From Branchiostoma lanceolatum (Eukaryota > Chordata > Leptocardii > Amphioxiformes > Branchiostomatidae), in contig NC_089732.1 in NCBI RefSeq assembly GCF_035083965.1, forward strand, positions 2,772,883 through 2,836,882: a stretch of 64,000 nucleotides of DNA, written 5' to 3'. Every line of letters begins with the position of its first letter. Positions within the stretch are counted from its first letter, which is position 1. Below the pieces are notes generated by a model, which searched no databases, was not told the origin of the DNA, and saw only the letters and a list, made by a program, of their open reading frames with translations. Position numbers and translations under genes: made by a program. Below are positions 11,301 to 22,940 of the stretch, in pieces.

Positions 11301-14300
11301 AGTGTGTTACGCCGAAGGGTGGTTATACCGGCTATGCAGATACAGATACAAAATTCCCTGGTCAACCCTCTAGAGCTGAAATGCCATCCAATAGGTAGTA
11401 CAATTTAACAAAAAGTTATACAAAGTCACAAGCTGCATTACTGAGGCAAAAGGATAGGGGGAGCTGTGCCCTGGCCAGCCCTCTAGTGCTGAAATGCCCT
11501 CCAATAGGTATTACATAGTTACATGTATATAAAGTGACAAGCGCACTTCTGAGGCATTTGATAACAATGTTGAACTTTTTTCAACTTCTGGTGCATTGAA
11601 ATGTGTGTTCTCTCAGGTGGGTATGAAATAGATAAAATACAACACGGTGAATTCCGCATCACCCTCGGTCCCAGCCCTCCTGCGGGTTGGATCACCCTAC
11701 GGTGATACGGAATACCCCGTGTTGTATTCTATATGACCACACTGGGCCCACCTATCAACATCTACACAAGTCATGTATCTGTATCTGTATATATTTAGCC
11801 GGTATAACCGCCATTAGGCCTAACACACCAGCTTTGCAGGCACGCGGTGCGGCAGCAGCTGGTTATATTACACCGAACGGTCTGTTACACCTAGTCTTTG
11901 CATATCTGACTGCAACCGTTCTTTAAAGCTATTCAGTGAGGATGCAGTACTTGATGACAATGAGTTCCTACCTTCTGGAATGTATCGAATATGAGCTGTG
12001 CCCAGTAGTCCTCCTTACTGGACTTGAACTTGTCTTCGGGCAGGTAGAAGTGCAGCGTATTCTTGATACTCTCCATGGACGCAGGCTTGCCTCGGTCGAT
12101 GTAGTAAGACTTGGACACAAAGTCTGCATAGTCTTCATCCTGTAAGGTTTTCAAAGTATACACTCAGTGTTATCATTTGTGGTTCTGGGATAATGACTGT
12201 GCTGAGACGGGATTCGACCGGTTTCGACTTTACTGTCTTTATCAAGAATGACAGAGGTCGGGCCACTCCTCCTTTTATACCTTTTCTGTGCCTCCCTAGT
12301 GCAGGGCGCTCTAACCTGAGCTTAAGATATTGACCAATCAGCGTTAGACTCAGTGTTAGAAATCTTAACTTAAATCATTGAATAAACCAGTTCTTAAAGC
12401 CCCGTTATGTACTGTTCTGTCCGTCTATGTCACCCTTGCCGAGTCGCTTCTACAATTGTATGTGTGAGACTGTCGGCTATCTTGGTTCCCGACTGGCTGG
12501 CTGTAAAAGCTAGTTGTACATATGTAGCACCAATATTGTTTCGACTGGGAACTTAAAACCACCCCAAACACTTCATTTTCTCCCTACCGCAAAATAAAAT
12601 TGCAGCGAACTTTCAGTTGGTATATTTGTATATTTTAACTTTTTTTAGGCAAATACTGTATTCAAAATTGCCAATCATTTCTCTATAGCTATTAATAGGT
12701 GCCAGTCATGGTATACTGCAGGAAAGCGATAAAGGAGACTCGGAACTGAGCTAGAATAGGATAGGCTAGTCCTGATACGTGTATTTGTTAACAATCCGAG
12801 ATCAATTTTTGCATTGTTGGTTCGGTGACTTACCGTTTCACACTTGTACTCCTCAAAGCGAATCCCTCCAACCACCTGTTGGAAGACTAGATCTGCCGCA
12901 AACTTGTCGTCACTCGGGTCCTGAGGGAGCACAACAGGGAAAGGGTGAGGAAAAGCATAACCACAACATACACAGTTGAAGGCAGTTACTATTAAATATA
13001 CAGTCAAATGTCTAGAAGGTAATGTGTGAAGTCCAGTCGTTAGTGACTATGGACCAAGAAGTTGGGAGTTCAAATCCCCGCTGTTGTTGCTAACCTGACA
13101 AGCATGCTACTAGAAAGGGTTGCAGTTCTTAGGACGGAATGTAAAGCCGTGGTCCATTGTTCATTGTACTTGTGAAAAAGAGCTAGGGGAATTTCCCCTG
13201 TACAATGAACCTGTAAATACCGTACATAGCGTCTTGTCTTCTCTCTCACGACCAGTGGAAGAACAGCTCTTCAGTGAGCTAAACTGGTTCGAGATCACTT
13301 ACTCACTTTCTTTTTTTCTAACCTTGTGTTTGAAGGGAGCAAAACGTTGTATTTGTACTGACCTGCCAGGGTGCAAACAGCTCCTTCCTGAGGTAGAGTT
13401 CCCAGGACACCTCGCGCTTGTTCACGTTCTTCAGCCCCAGCTCAATCTCCGCAATGTCGTCCATTATTAACTCATGGCCATCTCCCAGGGAATACACCTG
13501 CAACAAGAAATCAAAGATCTCATACCTCTTTGAATTATGATAATTGTTTTAATTTGTGAATTTCTTGCTTTATTCAACCTGTGAATATCTCATTCTGTAT
13601 AATGCATTTTCCCTATGGTTCTTACAAGGCAAAAGACATACAATGTGTATATGCATAACTTGCATGTACTAATCATATAAAAATAACTTCATTAGGAATT
13701 GAAATAACCTCTTCTGGGACTCTTCTGGGACCTTTGACCTAACTTCCTGTTAGTGTCCCCAAGGTGTCTAGCATGTGGAAACCAGCCTCCAGCCAACCAT
13801 CGGTCCTAGCACTCCTGTGGGACGGGCTGGTACCTCGGGTGATACGGAATATACCATGTTGTATTCTATATATATGTGCTGTTGCATACAAGATACTGTC
13901 ATGTACTGTTCCGTACCTGATGTGATACTGTCATGTAGAGGCAGAAGCCGAACTTGTCCCTGATGCCGACCTTCTTGGCGACCTGGTGAGTGATCTCCTG
14001 TATGGTGGAGGCGGAGTCCATCAGAACTCTGACAGTGTTCCCATCCATAAGGGTTACTGGGACCTGGAGGGGCTTCATGGTACAAATCGCCTGCAGAAAC
14101 ATACATGTATAATTCTGATCATACTAATACATACATATTAACCTTTAGCACACTAAAACAGCTGTTTGGAACCCCATTCCCTATTGGTTACAGAGTTAGG
14201 CAGCAGGAAGAAGTATAAGCATTCAGCAGTGACAAGGTAAAAGTAACTTAAAGGTAAAGCGGTCAAACCTCAGACTTAGGACAGATCATAATGCATGACG

Positions 14301-17300
14301 CTTTTTCGTTAGCTAGTATTGAATTGTGGCTTCGCTACGGCTTGCCTATTTAGCCAAACACACTGGGTCACCCCTTCTCTTCTCAATCAGTGTGTTGGGT
14401 TCTTTTACCTGCAGAGGTTTGACACCCTAAAGCTCCGTCATACACTAACTTTACTATTTTAGCCAGATTGATGAACATACCTGCAACTCAAACCATGAAG
14501 GGGGCAGAGACCTGGCATGGTACCCTGTAAAAATATACATGGTAACATGCGCTCTGCTACTGAAACAGCAAGGAAACTTGCTGCCATACGTGCATGTGCC
14601 ACTTGACAATATGAAGAATGATGACCGTACCTGCAACTCAAACCATGAAGGTGGCAGCGACCTGGTGCCGTTCTCCAGAGTCCGTCTTAGTCTCCTCTCG
14701 CAGAAGGAAGCTCTGTTACCGCCCGCAGTCAGGATGTAATTAACGAGGCACTTCAGGAACTGGACAGAACAAAACACGTCTTTAATTAGATGTTTTATTA
14801 ATACAATCATGTATGTGGATGCTGACAGTGCTGACTCTTACAGGTGGTTCCATAACCTTTTAAAATTCCCGATATAGTAACTGTTACAAACTTATCCAGC
14901 AATTTATCAGCACAATCAAATTTTCTCTTCAGATCTCTTTTTGGGTTCCCCTTTTTTTCATTTGTTAGATATTTTGGCTCTTTTATCAGTCGTAATGAAC
15001 GTCCAGTGCACAGGAGTCCACTCAAGCCTCAAAATAGCCCCAAACACGCAGAGAGTTCCACAACACTACACCAAAAAGTAAAAGCCTGTATAAAAGTAAC
15101 CCTATACCCTGTTTGAAATTATGACCTGATAACTTTGAGACAAGTTGAGTAACAGGGCTAGCCCTTAACAATAGCCATTTGCTAGTTGGGCAACCCTGGC
15201 TGTTAAAGTAAGAACGTACATGCCAAACCAATAAATAATTAGAGAAACAGAAATCTTACGAAGGGTTGATGTGAGGGGAGGAAGCAGCTGACACAGGCGG
15301 ACATGAGGAGCCATCCCCGCTCCTGGCTCCTGCTGGAGGGGTTCTTGGACAACTGTTTACACAGCTGGCAGTAGATCTCTGTCCTGTACAGTAAAAAACA
15401 AGGAGTTGAGTTAAAACTGATCTCAATCCAGTTTCAGCTCACTGAAGAGCTAATCGTCTTCTGACTGTTCTTGGACAACTGTTGACACAGCTCACAGTAC
15501 ACTTAGTCATTTAATACAAGAAGTTAAGGTTTATCTCAATCCAGTTTCAACTCACTGAAGAGTTACATGTAATCGTCCTTTGGTCGTAACAGAGGAGATA
15601 TCGATTTTTGTTATGAGCATTTGGTAGTATTCAATATTATTTTGCTTTCAGTCATGTAGTAAATATATTTACACTGTATTCTGAGTTGAAGTGTTGAACT
15701 TGTAGGATGCTTTTCACAAATCTCAATTTCAAAAATCTGAGAACGAAGAAATCAGATTGTGGTAAAAGTAAAAGACGTACCTGAGATTAGAACTGATGAT
15801 CCCGTTCCCCACGATGATGCAGATCTGGTTAATCTCCGCCGGGGTGAGTCCTAGCAAACCCAGGTCAATCTGGGGCGCTCTCCTCAGGGCTGAGTTGACA
15901 GGACTCTCCACTGTGGGGGAGCTCGGGCCTGGGCTACTCTGTCTGGACACGCTGTCACCGGGGGACACCTGTGAGGTACAGACATGCTGATTGGTTATCA
16001 TGGAACAAACATTATGATTGGTCAAACTGTCACCATGGTACACCTGAAAGGTACAAACATACTGATTGGTTATCATGGAACAAACAAGCTGATTGGTCAT
16101 CTGAGGGGCTCTCTTAGGGCAGAGTTGACAGGACTCTCCACTGTGGGGGAGCTCGGACCTGGGCTACTCTGTCTGGACACACTGTCACCAGGGGACACCT
16201 GTGAGGTGCAGACATGCTGGTTGGTCATCATGGATCAAACAAGCTGATTGGTCATCATGGATCAAACAAGCTGATTGGTCATCATGGATCAAACAAGCTG
16301 ATTGGTCATCATGGATCAAACAAGCTGATTGGTCATCCAGGAACAAACATGCTGATTGGCCATCCTGGCCCTGGAACAAACAAGCTGATTGGCCATCCTG
16401 GAACAAACATGCTGATTGGTCACACTGTCACCAGGGGACACCTGTGAGGTACAGACATGCTGGTTGGTCATCATGGAACAAACAAGCTGATTGGCCATCC
16501 AGGAACAAACATGCTGATAGGCCATCCTGGCCCTGGAACAAACAAGCTGATTGGCCATCCTGGAACAAACATGCTGATTGGTCACACTGTCACCGGTGGA
16601 CACCTGAGAGGTACAGACATGCTTATTGGTCATCATGGAACAAACATGCTGATTGGCCATCACGGAAGGCTCTCCTCAGGGGTAGGGCAGAGTTATCGGG
16701 AAGCTAGGGCCCGGGCTACTCTGTCTGGAGATACTGTCACCGGGGGACACCTTTGCATGGTAAAGAGTATGGAAGTTAAACACACACCACTACCTGTGGA
16801 CTAGCCCCCAGCTATATATATAGACTTGCAGTTGAGACTTGTAGCTGTGTGGCCTTAATTTAAGGGCTGCAAATTGAAGATAGGCGCCGCCAAAGGCTCC
16901 ACCAAGTGGCATGGAAGGACAGTATCATTAAGACAAACAGAAGATTTTAGCTAAAAAATATGTAATCCGCAATGAATGATTGAAAAAGTCATTTACTCAC
17001 ATCTTCCCTTGAGATGTCGTCAGTTTCCTCTTGTATCTCCCCCATGAACCGAAGTATCGTCATGAAGTTCTCTAGAGCAGCCTGGAGAAATAATGCAGCA
17101 ATCGTATATTCATTCATTCATGATATTAGCTACAAAGCATCATCATCATCATCTGGTCATGAAGCTATCATGGATGTTCATGGCCCAAAGCTAGGAAAAA
17201 GGCTCATTGGATGGTTTCCTGAGGCTAGCACCTGCGGAATTCCTCAGTTGAAAATGAGTGCTACTGGGCAGGTTGCCACTGTCTATGAATGTTGGTTGTT

Positions 17301-19844
17301 GAGTGGGGTGTGAATGCCCCCTGGGAACCACAAAAATGTGGTTGCTAGTTGGATAAGACAGTTGTTTGGTTAGCAGAGGTTCTTAACTAATGTGTAAAAT
17401 TGGATGAGACTGTTTCAATGTGGTCTCTGACTGCAGGTGGTTGCCTGCGCCAGGTGGTCGCTCGGCCAGGTTTGACTGTAGTTTGAAAGTTATGATAATA
17501 CACTGTATATAGACTGACAGACTTGCACTTGCTGAGGAGTTCTGGGGCTCCCCCATCCATGTGCAAGCACGTCCAGCCCCCATATGATGGGGAATAAAAG
17601 ACGTAAAATTGGAGAGAGAGAGAGACATGTAGTACCTGTTTATCTTCCCGGGTCTTGTACGGCAGGAGTGGCTCGTGCAGCGGCTCCACCTGCCTGTGTA
17701 CCCTGGTCCCCTCTCGGTAGTTCGCCTTCGCAAACTTCTCATACGTGAACTCTTGGGTCACGTCTTCGCCGGCCTCTTCCCTGTCTGCGGCAGCGAGTGG
17801 GCCAATGTCGCGAACGTAGGATATATGCGGGCTGGCTGACCGCTCGCTGGGACTGTGACTGCCAGAATGGCTGGAGTGGCTACCATTGTATGACCTGCTG
17901 TCAGGCACCTGAAGACGATCGCCTTGAACATCCTGTAGACAGACAAAATCATCATCATCATATTTCATACTCTTAATCTTCTCCCTAATGCCTAACTCGG
18001 TAACTAATTAGCTGACAGAGAATGGGGCACCAAACAGCTACTTCAAAGTTAAATGTGCTAATTGTCAATGTTCTGTAGGCAGCCAAACAAAATCATCCTC
18101 ATCATACATGTATTTCATAGTACTGTTTTTACATTACCTTAACCTTCTCCCTGCTGAAGTACTAGCCTTTTGACACCAAATTTGTATTGGTTACAGGGTT
18201 AGGCAGCAGGGAGACGGTAAAGTTAAAAGAGTTGGAGCATACATCTTGTAGTCCGCTCTTTTTCACTTCAACAACATTTATCACTCTGAAGTAGCCGTTT
18301 GGCACTCAATTCCCTATTGGTTACATAGTTAGGCAGCAGGGAGAAGGTTAAACTAGTTGCAGTCTTGATAAGTTTCTTAAGGTGAAGTATGGACAGCCTC
18401 TTCTCCTTTTGATTTCTGGAGCCTGACCAAAGGAACAGTTTACCAGCTGGTTCGCCATGGTAACAACAAGTAACGTGGCCAGTGAAACCTTAAACAAACA
18501 GAAGGCACGGTTTATCTTGATATCCAAGCAGATATTTAGGATCTCGCTCAGTGTTTTAGAAATGTTTTTGCAACATGTAGTATCCAGAAGTGTAATCTCC
18601 AAGCAAGTCTATTGGTTTGAAGGTACATGTAGTATTCTTTCTGACTTCTGCCTGAACTTGTGGTTTTTCCTTTGTTTCAAAGTCTAGCCTCTGATAATTT
18701 GATACACTTTCATTGATAATTTGGAAAGAAGAAGGTTAAGATTTAAAAAGATTATTTTTCAAATGTGTTAGTTTATATCAAAATTTAAAGATTATATATG
18801 TGTTTGTTTCCAATAAGTAAAGGATGCTTTTTTAGTTATGATAGATACTCGATTATTAGATAGATTTATAAGTATTATGGGCTATTCATTGTATAAAGGT
18901 GGACACCAGAAAGAAAATGTTAACAATCACTAAATGGAGATGTTACCAAACAAACAAACAAAGTTGATGTTGGTTCAGTGCAGCAGGTTCTGTTAGTAGA
19001 AAGCCTGGGGTGCCTTCTGTTATGGTGCTGTACAGTAACTGATCCAATACTGACACATTACAGTGACTGTAACTGTATTGTACAGTATCAGATTACAGTC
19101 CTGTTGGGTTGCGAAGGGATCTTACCTGTGTTGAGCGGAACGAACCATTGTTGGTAGAACAGGGGCTGACGGACCTACTATCTACCATCTCCACATCGTA
19201 TTGCACCGTCGACAAACCTTGGGTCAGACCCTGTGGGGTCGTGATGGCGAAACGGTCGGGTTAGTCATAACATGACCAACGAGGGTGTCAATTAGTGTCT
19301 GAGGATGTGGGTTTTTTCAGTTTGTGTGGCAGGGTGTATACTGAAAAACTTAATAAAATCTGCAGCATAGTGTGGAAAAAAAAACAGTTTGCCAATCATC
19401 TTTAGTTTGTGGTCTCCATTACTTAAATAGTTACTGTAGTACAAGTCAAGGTAAGACAGAAGTATATATAAGGACATACACTGAGAAGTCACCGCCAAAA
19501 CTGTAACCTTAAAAATTACAACGTGAAAATTTCTTCAACATGACTGTACATAGGATTGGATTGTGTGCAGTCGCATAACGTTGTATCAACCTGTTTGTGG
19601 TGTGATGTGTCACTGAGAGAGAGAACCAAAAAATGCAAAATTTACACTCAGGTACCTCCAGGTTCAGCCCTTTTCTCTCCTTTTGTCCTCTGGACGGTGA
19701 TGAAGTTTTTCCCAAGTGTCGTTCGATTTCCTTGTCGTCTGTATCGGTGTCGTCGTCGGTCGTAACTGGCCGGTTGCCGTGGTCGATGGAAGTCTTCTTC
19801 TCCAGATCACCGAGCGATATCTTACGCTCCGCGTCGTCCGCCAT
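8323..19844 (-). CDS. Motorless myosin-VII-type MyTH4-FERM protein
   Basis: Fifteen exons on the minus strand give about 756 aa: 19656-19844, 19126-19230, 17636-17932, 17001-17081, 15781-15968, 15260-15383, 14631-14759, 13929-14090, 13363-13497, 12834-12920, 11972-12139, 10634-10739, 9805-9976, 8972-9111 and 8323-8510. Frame holds at every junction. Residues 1 to about 160 are acidic and serine-rich, starting [13 protein letters not shown] MyTH4 domain follows ([44 protein letters not shown]). A FERM domain comes next: F1 has [10 protein letters not shown]2 has LVFQQVVGG and YWAQLIFD, and F3 has [13 protein letters not shown]. The closest family memory is the first MyTH4-FERM tandem of myosin VII. 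There is no motor, IQ, SH3 or second MyTH4-FERM module. The tail after F3 is proline-rich and basic. MyTH4-FERM modules bind microtubules and membrane-receptor tails, so a cytoskeletal adaptor is likely but inferred. Confidence 0.88.
9445..9516 (-). repeat. Intronic copy of an exon 3' edge (MyTH4-FERM gene)
   Basis: These 72 bases repeat 9801-9872, the donor end of the exon at 9805-9976, with few mismatches. The donor GAAAG|GTGC is kept. The copy lies downstream of the real donor on the minus strand. Confidence 0.85.
11088..11345. mobile_element. Dispersed element (CAGCTGC... type) split by a MITE
   Basis: The outer parts (11088-11145 and 11302-11345) match 50040-50125 and the reverse of 11776-11900. 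Shared motifs are AACCAGCTGC, AAGCTGGTGTGTTACGCC and TACCGGCTAT. It is interrupted by the hairpin element at 11146-11301. Confidence 0.75.
11146..11301. mobile_element. Perfect-hairpin MITE with 9-bp target duplication (copy 1)
   Basis: Two 73-base arms (11146-11218 and 11229-11301) are perfect inverted copies around a 10-base loop. The ends read TAATCTCCAAGCAGATC. Both sides carry the 9-base direct repeat GTGTGTTAC (11137-11145 and 11302-11310). The uninterrupted target sequence GGTGTGTTACGCC exists at about 50080-50092. Confidence 0.95.
11565..11735 (-). mobile_element. Hairpin element with ACAACACGG motif (copy 1)
   Basis: The arms ATACAACACGGTGAATTCC and GGAATACCCCGTGTTGTAT are inverted near-copies. 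The flank contains CTTCTGGTGCATTGAAATG. Related elements are at 13795-13875, 25285-25447 and 37956-38125. Confidence 0.75.
11776..11900 (-). mobile_element. Dispersed element (CAGCTGC... type), uninterrupted copy
   Basis: Reverse-orientation copy of the element at 50040-50125, with AGCCGGTATAACCGCC and AACACACCAGCTTTGC. Confidence 0.65.
12205..12262 (-). ncRNA. Hammerhead-like segment of a dispersed element (candidate)
   Basis: On the minus strand the order is CTTGATAAAGAC, a short loop, GTCGAAACC. The AGAC/GTC pair would form stem II next to a GAAA core. The sequence around it (TCGACCGGTTTCGAC) is typical of retroelement ends. The core deviates from CTGANGA, so activity is doubtful. Confidence 0.35.
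13035..13190 (+). mobile_element. tRNA-derived SINE, family E (candidate)
   Basis: An A-box-like AGTCGTTAGTGACTATGG is followed about 30 bases later by a good B-box, GAGTTCAAATCCCC. A non-tRNA body follows. It lies in an intron of the MyTH4-FERM gene. Confidence 0.55.
13795..13875 (+). mobile_element. Hairpin element with ACAACACGG motif (copy 2, partial)
   Basis: GGTGATACGGAATATACC followed by ATGTTGTATTCTATA matches the right arm of the copy at 11637-11735. The left arm is lost. Confidence 0.6.
14310..14455 (-). mobile_element. SINE-like element, family C
   Basis: The segment around GTGTGTTGGGTTCTTTTA matches, in reverse, the AAAGAACCCAACACACTTAT core seen at 26912-27016 and 52250-52455. 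Its neighbour block GGGTCACCCCTTCTCTTC is also shared. Confidence 0.65.
14479..14620. repeat. Intronic copy of an exon 3' edge, separated by a SINE tail
   Basis: Bases 14479-14515 repeat 14629-14665, the donor end of the exon at 14631-14759, which encodes PPSWFELQ. Both copies have a CAG|GTA donor on the minus strand. Between them, at 14520-14605, is the 3' tail of a family A SINE. Confidence 0.85.
15343..15585. repeat. Tandem duplication spanning an acceptor (MyTH4-FERM gene)
   Basis: The exon 5' edge around GTTCTTGGACAACTGTTTAC (exon 15260-15383) and its upstream intron recur about 120-130 bases away as GTTCTTGGACAACTGTTGAC with the same flank ATCTCAATCCAGTTTCA. Confidence 0.8.
15984..16665. 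repeat. Intronic 27-bp minisatellite plus copies of the exon 5' edge
   Basis: The unit GGATCAAACAAGCTGATTGG with a TCATCAT end is 27 bases long and repeats with variation. A long copy of the exon 5' edge (exon 15781-15968) lies at 16104-16215 and shorter ones lie at about 16413-16460, 16575-16620 and 16666-16760. All keep a GACACCTG acceptor core. The array is open in several frames on both strands because its unit is a multiple of three and lacks stops. Confidence 0.9.
18068..18150. repeat. Intronic copy of an acceptor region (MyTH4-FERM gene)
   Basis: TGTTCTGTAGGCAGCCAAAC with ATCATCCTCATCAT resembles the acceptor flank CATCCTGTAGACAGACAAAA at 17929-17960, which precedes the exon at 17636-17932. 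Divergence is greater than in the other cases. Confidence 0.55.
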
Positions 19845-22538
19845 TTTGTCTCCTTCACCTCCTTATTGATGGGAAGAAATCGGGTATTAGATGGAAATGT
19901 ATACCAAGAGCGAGACATTTTGGGATATTTGTTGGAAGTCAATTCCATGGGCTGAAATATCAGTTTTAAGACAGAGTATGATGGATTAAATATGACACTC
20001 AGATGCTTTTCTCCCAGCTCTCATATTTCTAGACTTTAACTTTTGATTATAGAATTTAACTTTGAAGATCTAACAACCAATTTGGTTTGGCCTTAGCAAG
20101 GAGGTTATATAACCTCCTTGTCCTTAGCCAACTCTATCACCAACAGAACATTTTTTTGTTCTGGAATGAGTTTTTATAAAATGTTAATTTAACCCTCCAG
20201 CCATTTTTATTGTCACTTCACTACAGCGGAAGTATTTCAACACCCACCCAAAGTAAATATTTTCTGTGCCATGACTTGTAAGTAAGCAAAAGTTGCATGA
20301 ATGTCAAAATAACTGTAGTGTGGCAGCTAATGGACAAATTTGTTTGATCACTCTATGGCCAATGAACATTGATTTTGATGTGACAGTGAAAAAGCTAAGT
20401 TTAGCTTTTAGAACTAATTTAAGATATATTTAATGGACTGGGATAAGTGTATACATGTCCCATAACTTTTTTAAAGCTAGATTTGCATTCAATCATTATT
20501 TTAAACCCTTCAAACACAATCATATAAATACTGCTTACACAAACCCTACAGTGTTGTAATAATCTTCAAAATTCCCATATCTGCATGGGGCATATAGATT
20601 TGAAACAAAAAATACCAAAAGTTAACTCGTAACTTTATTAAGTACCTGTTTAACGAACCCAATAGCCAACAAGGCAACAAGCCATTATAATGCTTTAAAA
20701 ACATAATTTGCTTGGCGTGAATAATCATGCTAGTCTAGATTGTACACAGCTCAAAATTTAATGTACTACCAATGTTTTTAGTTATGCACATAGTATACCC
20801 ACTTTTGAAGACTTCAAACTGACTGCATTTTTCGTCTTTTGCAACGATGTCAAAAATAAGCAACCAATCCAACAGCCTGCCATGCCCCCAAGGACAATAC
20901 CCAGGTCAGAGGCAATGACCTGGTGATCCCAATTCACCAACAACTACTGTAATTCTTGACTCGTTAACAGTAACTTAATTTTAGCTACTTAAAACGTCAC
21001 CGATCAAACGCTTAAATTTCATCATGGCAAATGTTTCATTACTAACATTTGAGACAGTGATGTTTGTTGCCACTGTTAAAATCAAAAGCTGTGAACTACA
21101 GTAACTCCCTTTCCCCCTACAGACTAAGATTACCAACAGTTACTGCAATATTAGATAGATTTACAGTATTTGGCCACAGGCTAGGTCTGATGAAACAGTG
21201 GTGAAAGACTGCCTGACAACTTCTGAACCAGTATTTCTATCCCAGTGTGGCTGATATACTTGTACATGTATAAAATTAAATAGGACAATATATGAAAATA
21301 TTAAGAAATATTTGAAGAATGATCAATTTGACACTTTACAAAAGGAACAGGCCTGATTTTTGTCTTCAGTGATGGACACAAATATCGCACATGGCTTCCA
21401 GGGCCTTTACTTAGCTAATGAAGTGAAATGTCAATTACACCACCAATTTAACATATGCCTGGAAAGAGGGAATTTTCGGTTTTGCATTTTTCAAAGAATG
21501 CTGAATTTTCTTCTTTATTCCCATCGCGATCAATCAAACTTGAAGGAAAGTAATTAAAGGCTCTGCTGTCAGCAGTGCAATGATTTAAGATTAAATAACC
21601 TGCACAAATAAATGTGCAAGGGGTATAATTATCCAATTGTCTCAGCAGACTGGCTGGCGAATCCTCCACCCAGCTCTGCAAGGTTGTAACTCTATATCAA
21701 AACGTAACGTTACCGTGTTACTGCAAATACACGCATACCTGACACACTTGTGCCTCCAAGAACTAGATGATATCTGTGGTATGCTCAAACGCCTCCAGAT
21801 ATGAAGCTTACAGAGTTTGACAGTGCAGAAATGTCCATCGACTTTGCTATGACCTCTATCGGAGGCTACAGGTACGACAGGTTCGTACCTGCTCGACTAT
21901 AAAAGCATATCGGTTGTCTTAACGTTCTAGCTTTGTTGTCAACAACCTTTACATGTGAGAAACGCCTTCACAGAAATGTCTACTTGGAAGGGAAGAGTTT
22001 CTTACCTTTTCTTGGGCGTTGAGCTACATGATCGGTGGCCTGTGCCCGGCATACGTGGTAGGTTAGAACGGCCCGGTCTTAACCGGTTGTACCGCTCGCT
22101 TCAAACACCGGAAAGGTGTCTGTATTGTTGTCACCTGGCGAGACTAAACCACTTTGGTTCAGAGGGGGGAATAAAGTAGCACAGCTCTCTCTTTATTTTT
22201 CTCGAATGCCCTCGGCTTGTCTTTAGATTTATATAGCAACGTCAGTGCTATAGTGGTATCGACTGTAGTAAGAAAATTAGTACTTTTAAACATAGAAATA
22301 CATTTTGTAATGAATTCGTTTTGTAGACTGGAATGGTGACAATGGGCGTGTCCACGTAAGGTGAGCTCAACGTAATGGTTACGTCACAGCCTATTGTTCG
22401 CATACCTGTATACGTACAGTGGTCATGGCGGGCAGAAATTACAGGATCTCTGTGCGACGTGTACACGGGTGATGATACCTCAGGGTTCTAGACTTGATTG
22501 TAGGGTGCCGACACGACACGTTGCACTTATCTATTGTA
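19845..22538. other. Upstream region of the MyTH4-FERM gene
   Basis: No coding exon is recognised. It should hold the 5' UTR and promoter of the minus-strand gene. A small perfect palindrome, AAGGAGGTTATATAACCTCC (about 20098-20117), is present; its role is unknown. Confidence 0.5.
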
Positions 22539-22690
22539 AAAATCCAAAGGGGCGAGTACGCCTCTCCCGGGATTAGAGCCCGCGCCAATCCCGATCCGCA
22601 CGGCTTGGGAATTCAACGCGCTAACCACTAGGCTAAAGGTTCGAACCAGTTAGACCGGAGGTTGATCCCCACTGTTACACTACTCCCCCT
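22539..22690 (-). mobile_element. tRNA-like element, family D (copy 1)
   Basis: On the minus strand an A-box-like TAGCCTAGTGGTTAGCGCG is followed by a B-box-like GGGCTCTAATCCC. No acceptor stem forms, so this is a tRNA-derived repeat and not a working tRNA. A second copy follows 248 bases later. Confidence 0.7.
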
Positions 22691-22786
22691 TTTCTTTCTA
22701 GACTCGTCCCGAGTCTCCGAGTACGACATCCTGTGTGATCTGATCGTTACTCACAGGGTGAGTTACTCGTGGGAACCACTGTAAAA

Positions 22787-22940
22787 ACCCAAAGGGGCGA
22801 GTACGCCTCTCCCGGGATTAGAACCCGCGCCAATCCCGATCCGCACGGCTTGGGACTTCAACGCGCTAACCACTAGGCTAAATGTCCGGACCAGTTAGAC
22901 TGGTCAGTTAGTGGAGGTTGATCCCCACTGTTACACTATT
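22787..22940 (-). mobile_element. tRNA-like element, family D (copy 2)
   Basis: Nearly identical to 22539-22690, with B-box-like GGGTTCTAATCCC on the minus strand. The pair forms a direct repeat. Confidence 0.7.

Noticed and set aside
16185-16804. Several overlapping ORFs encoding QADWSSWIK- or NKLIGHHGS-type repeats
   Set aside because: Products of the 27-bp intronic minisatellite; no start context or conserved domain.
22539-22940. Functional tRNA genes on the minus strand
   Set aside because: A and B boxes are present, but no 7-bp acceptor stem or proper anticodon arm can be drawn; better as tRNA-derived repeats.
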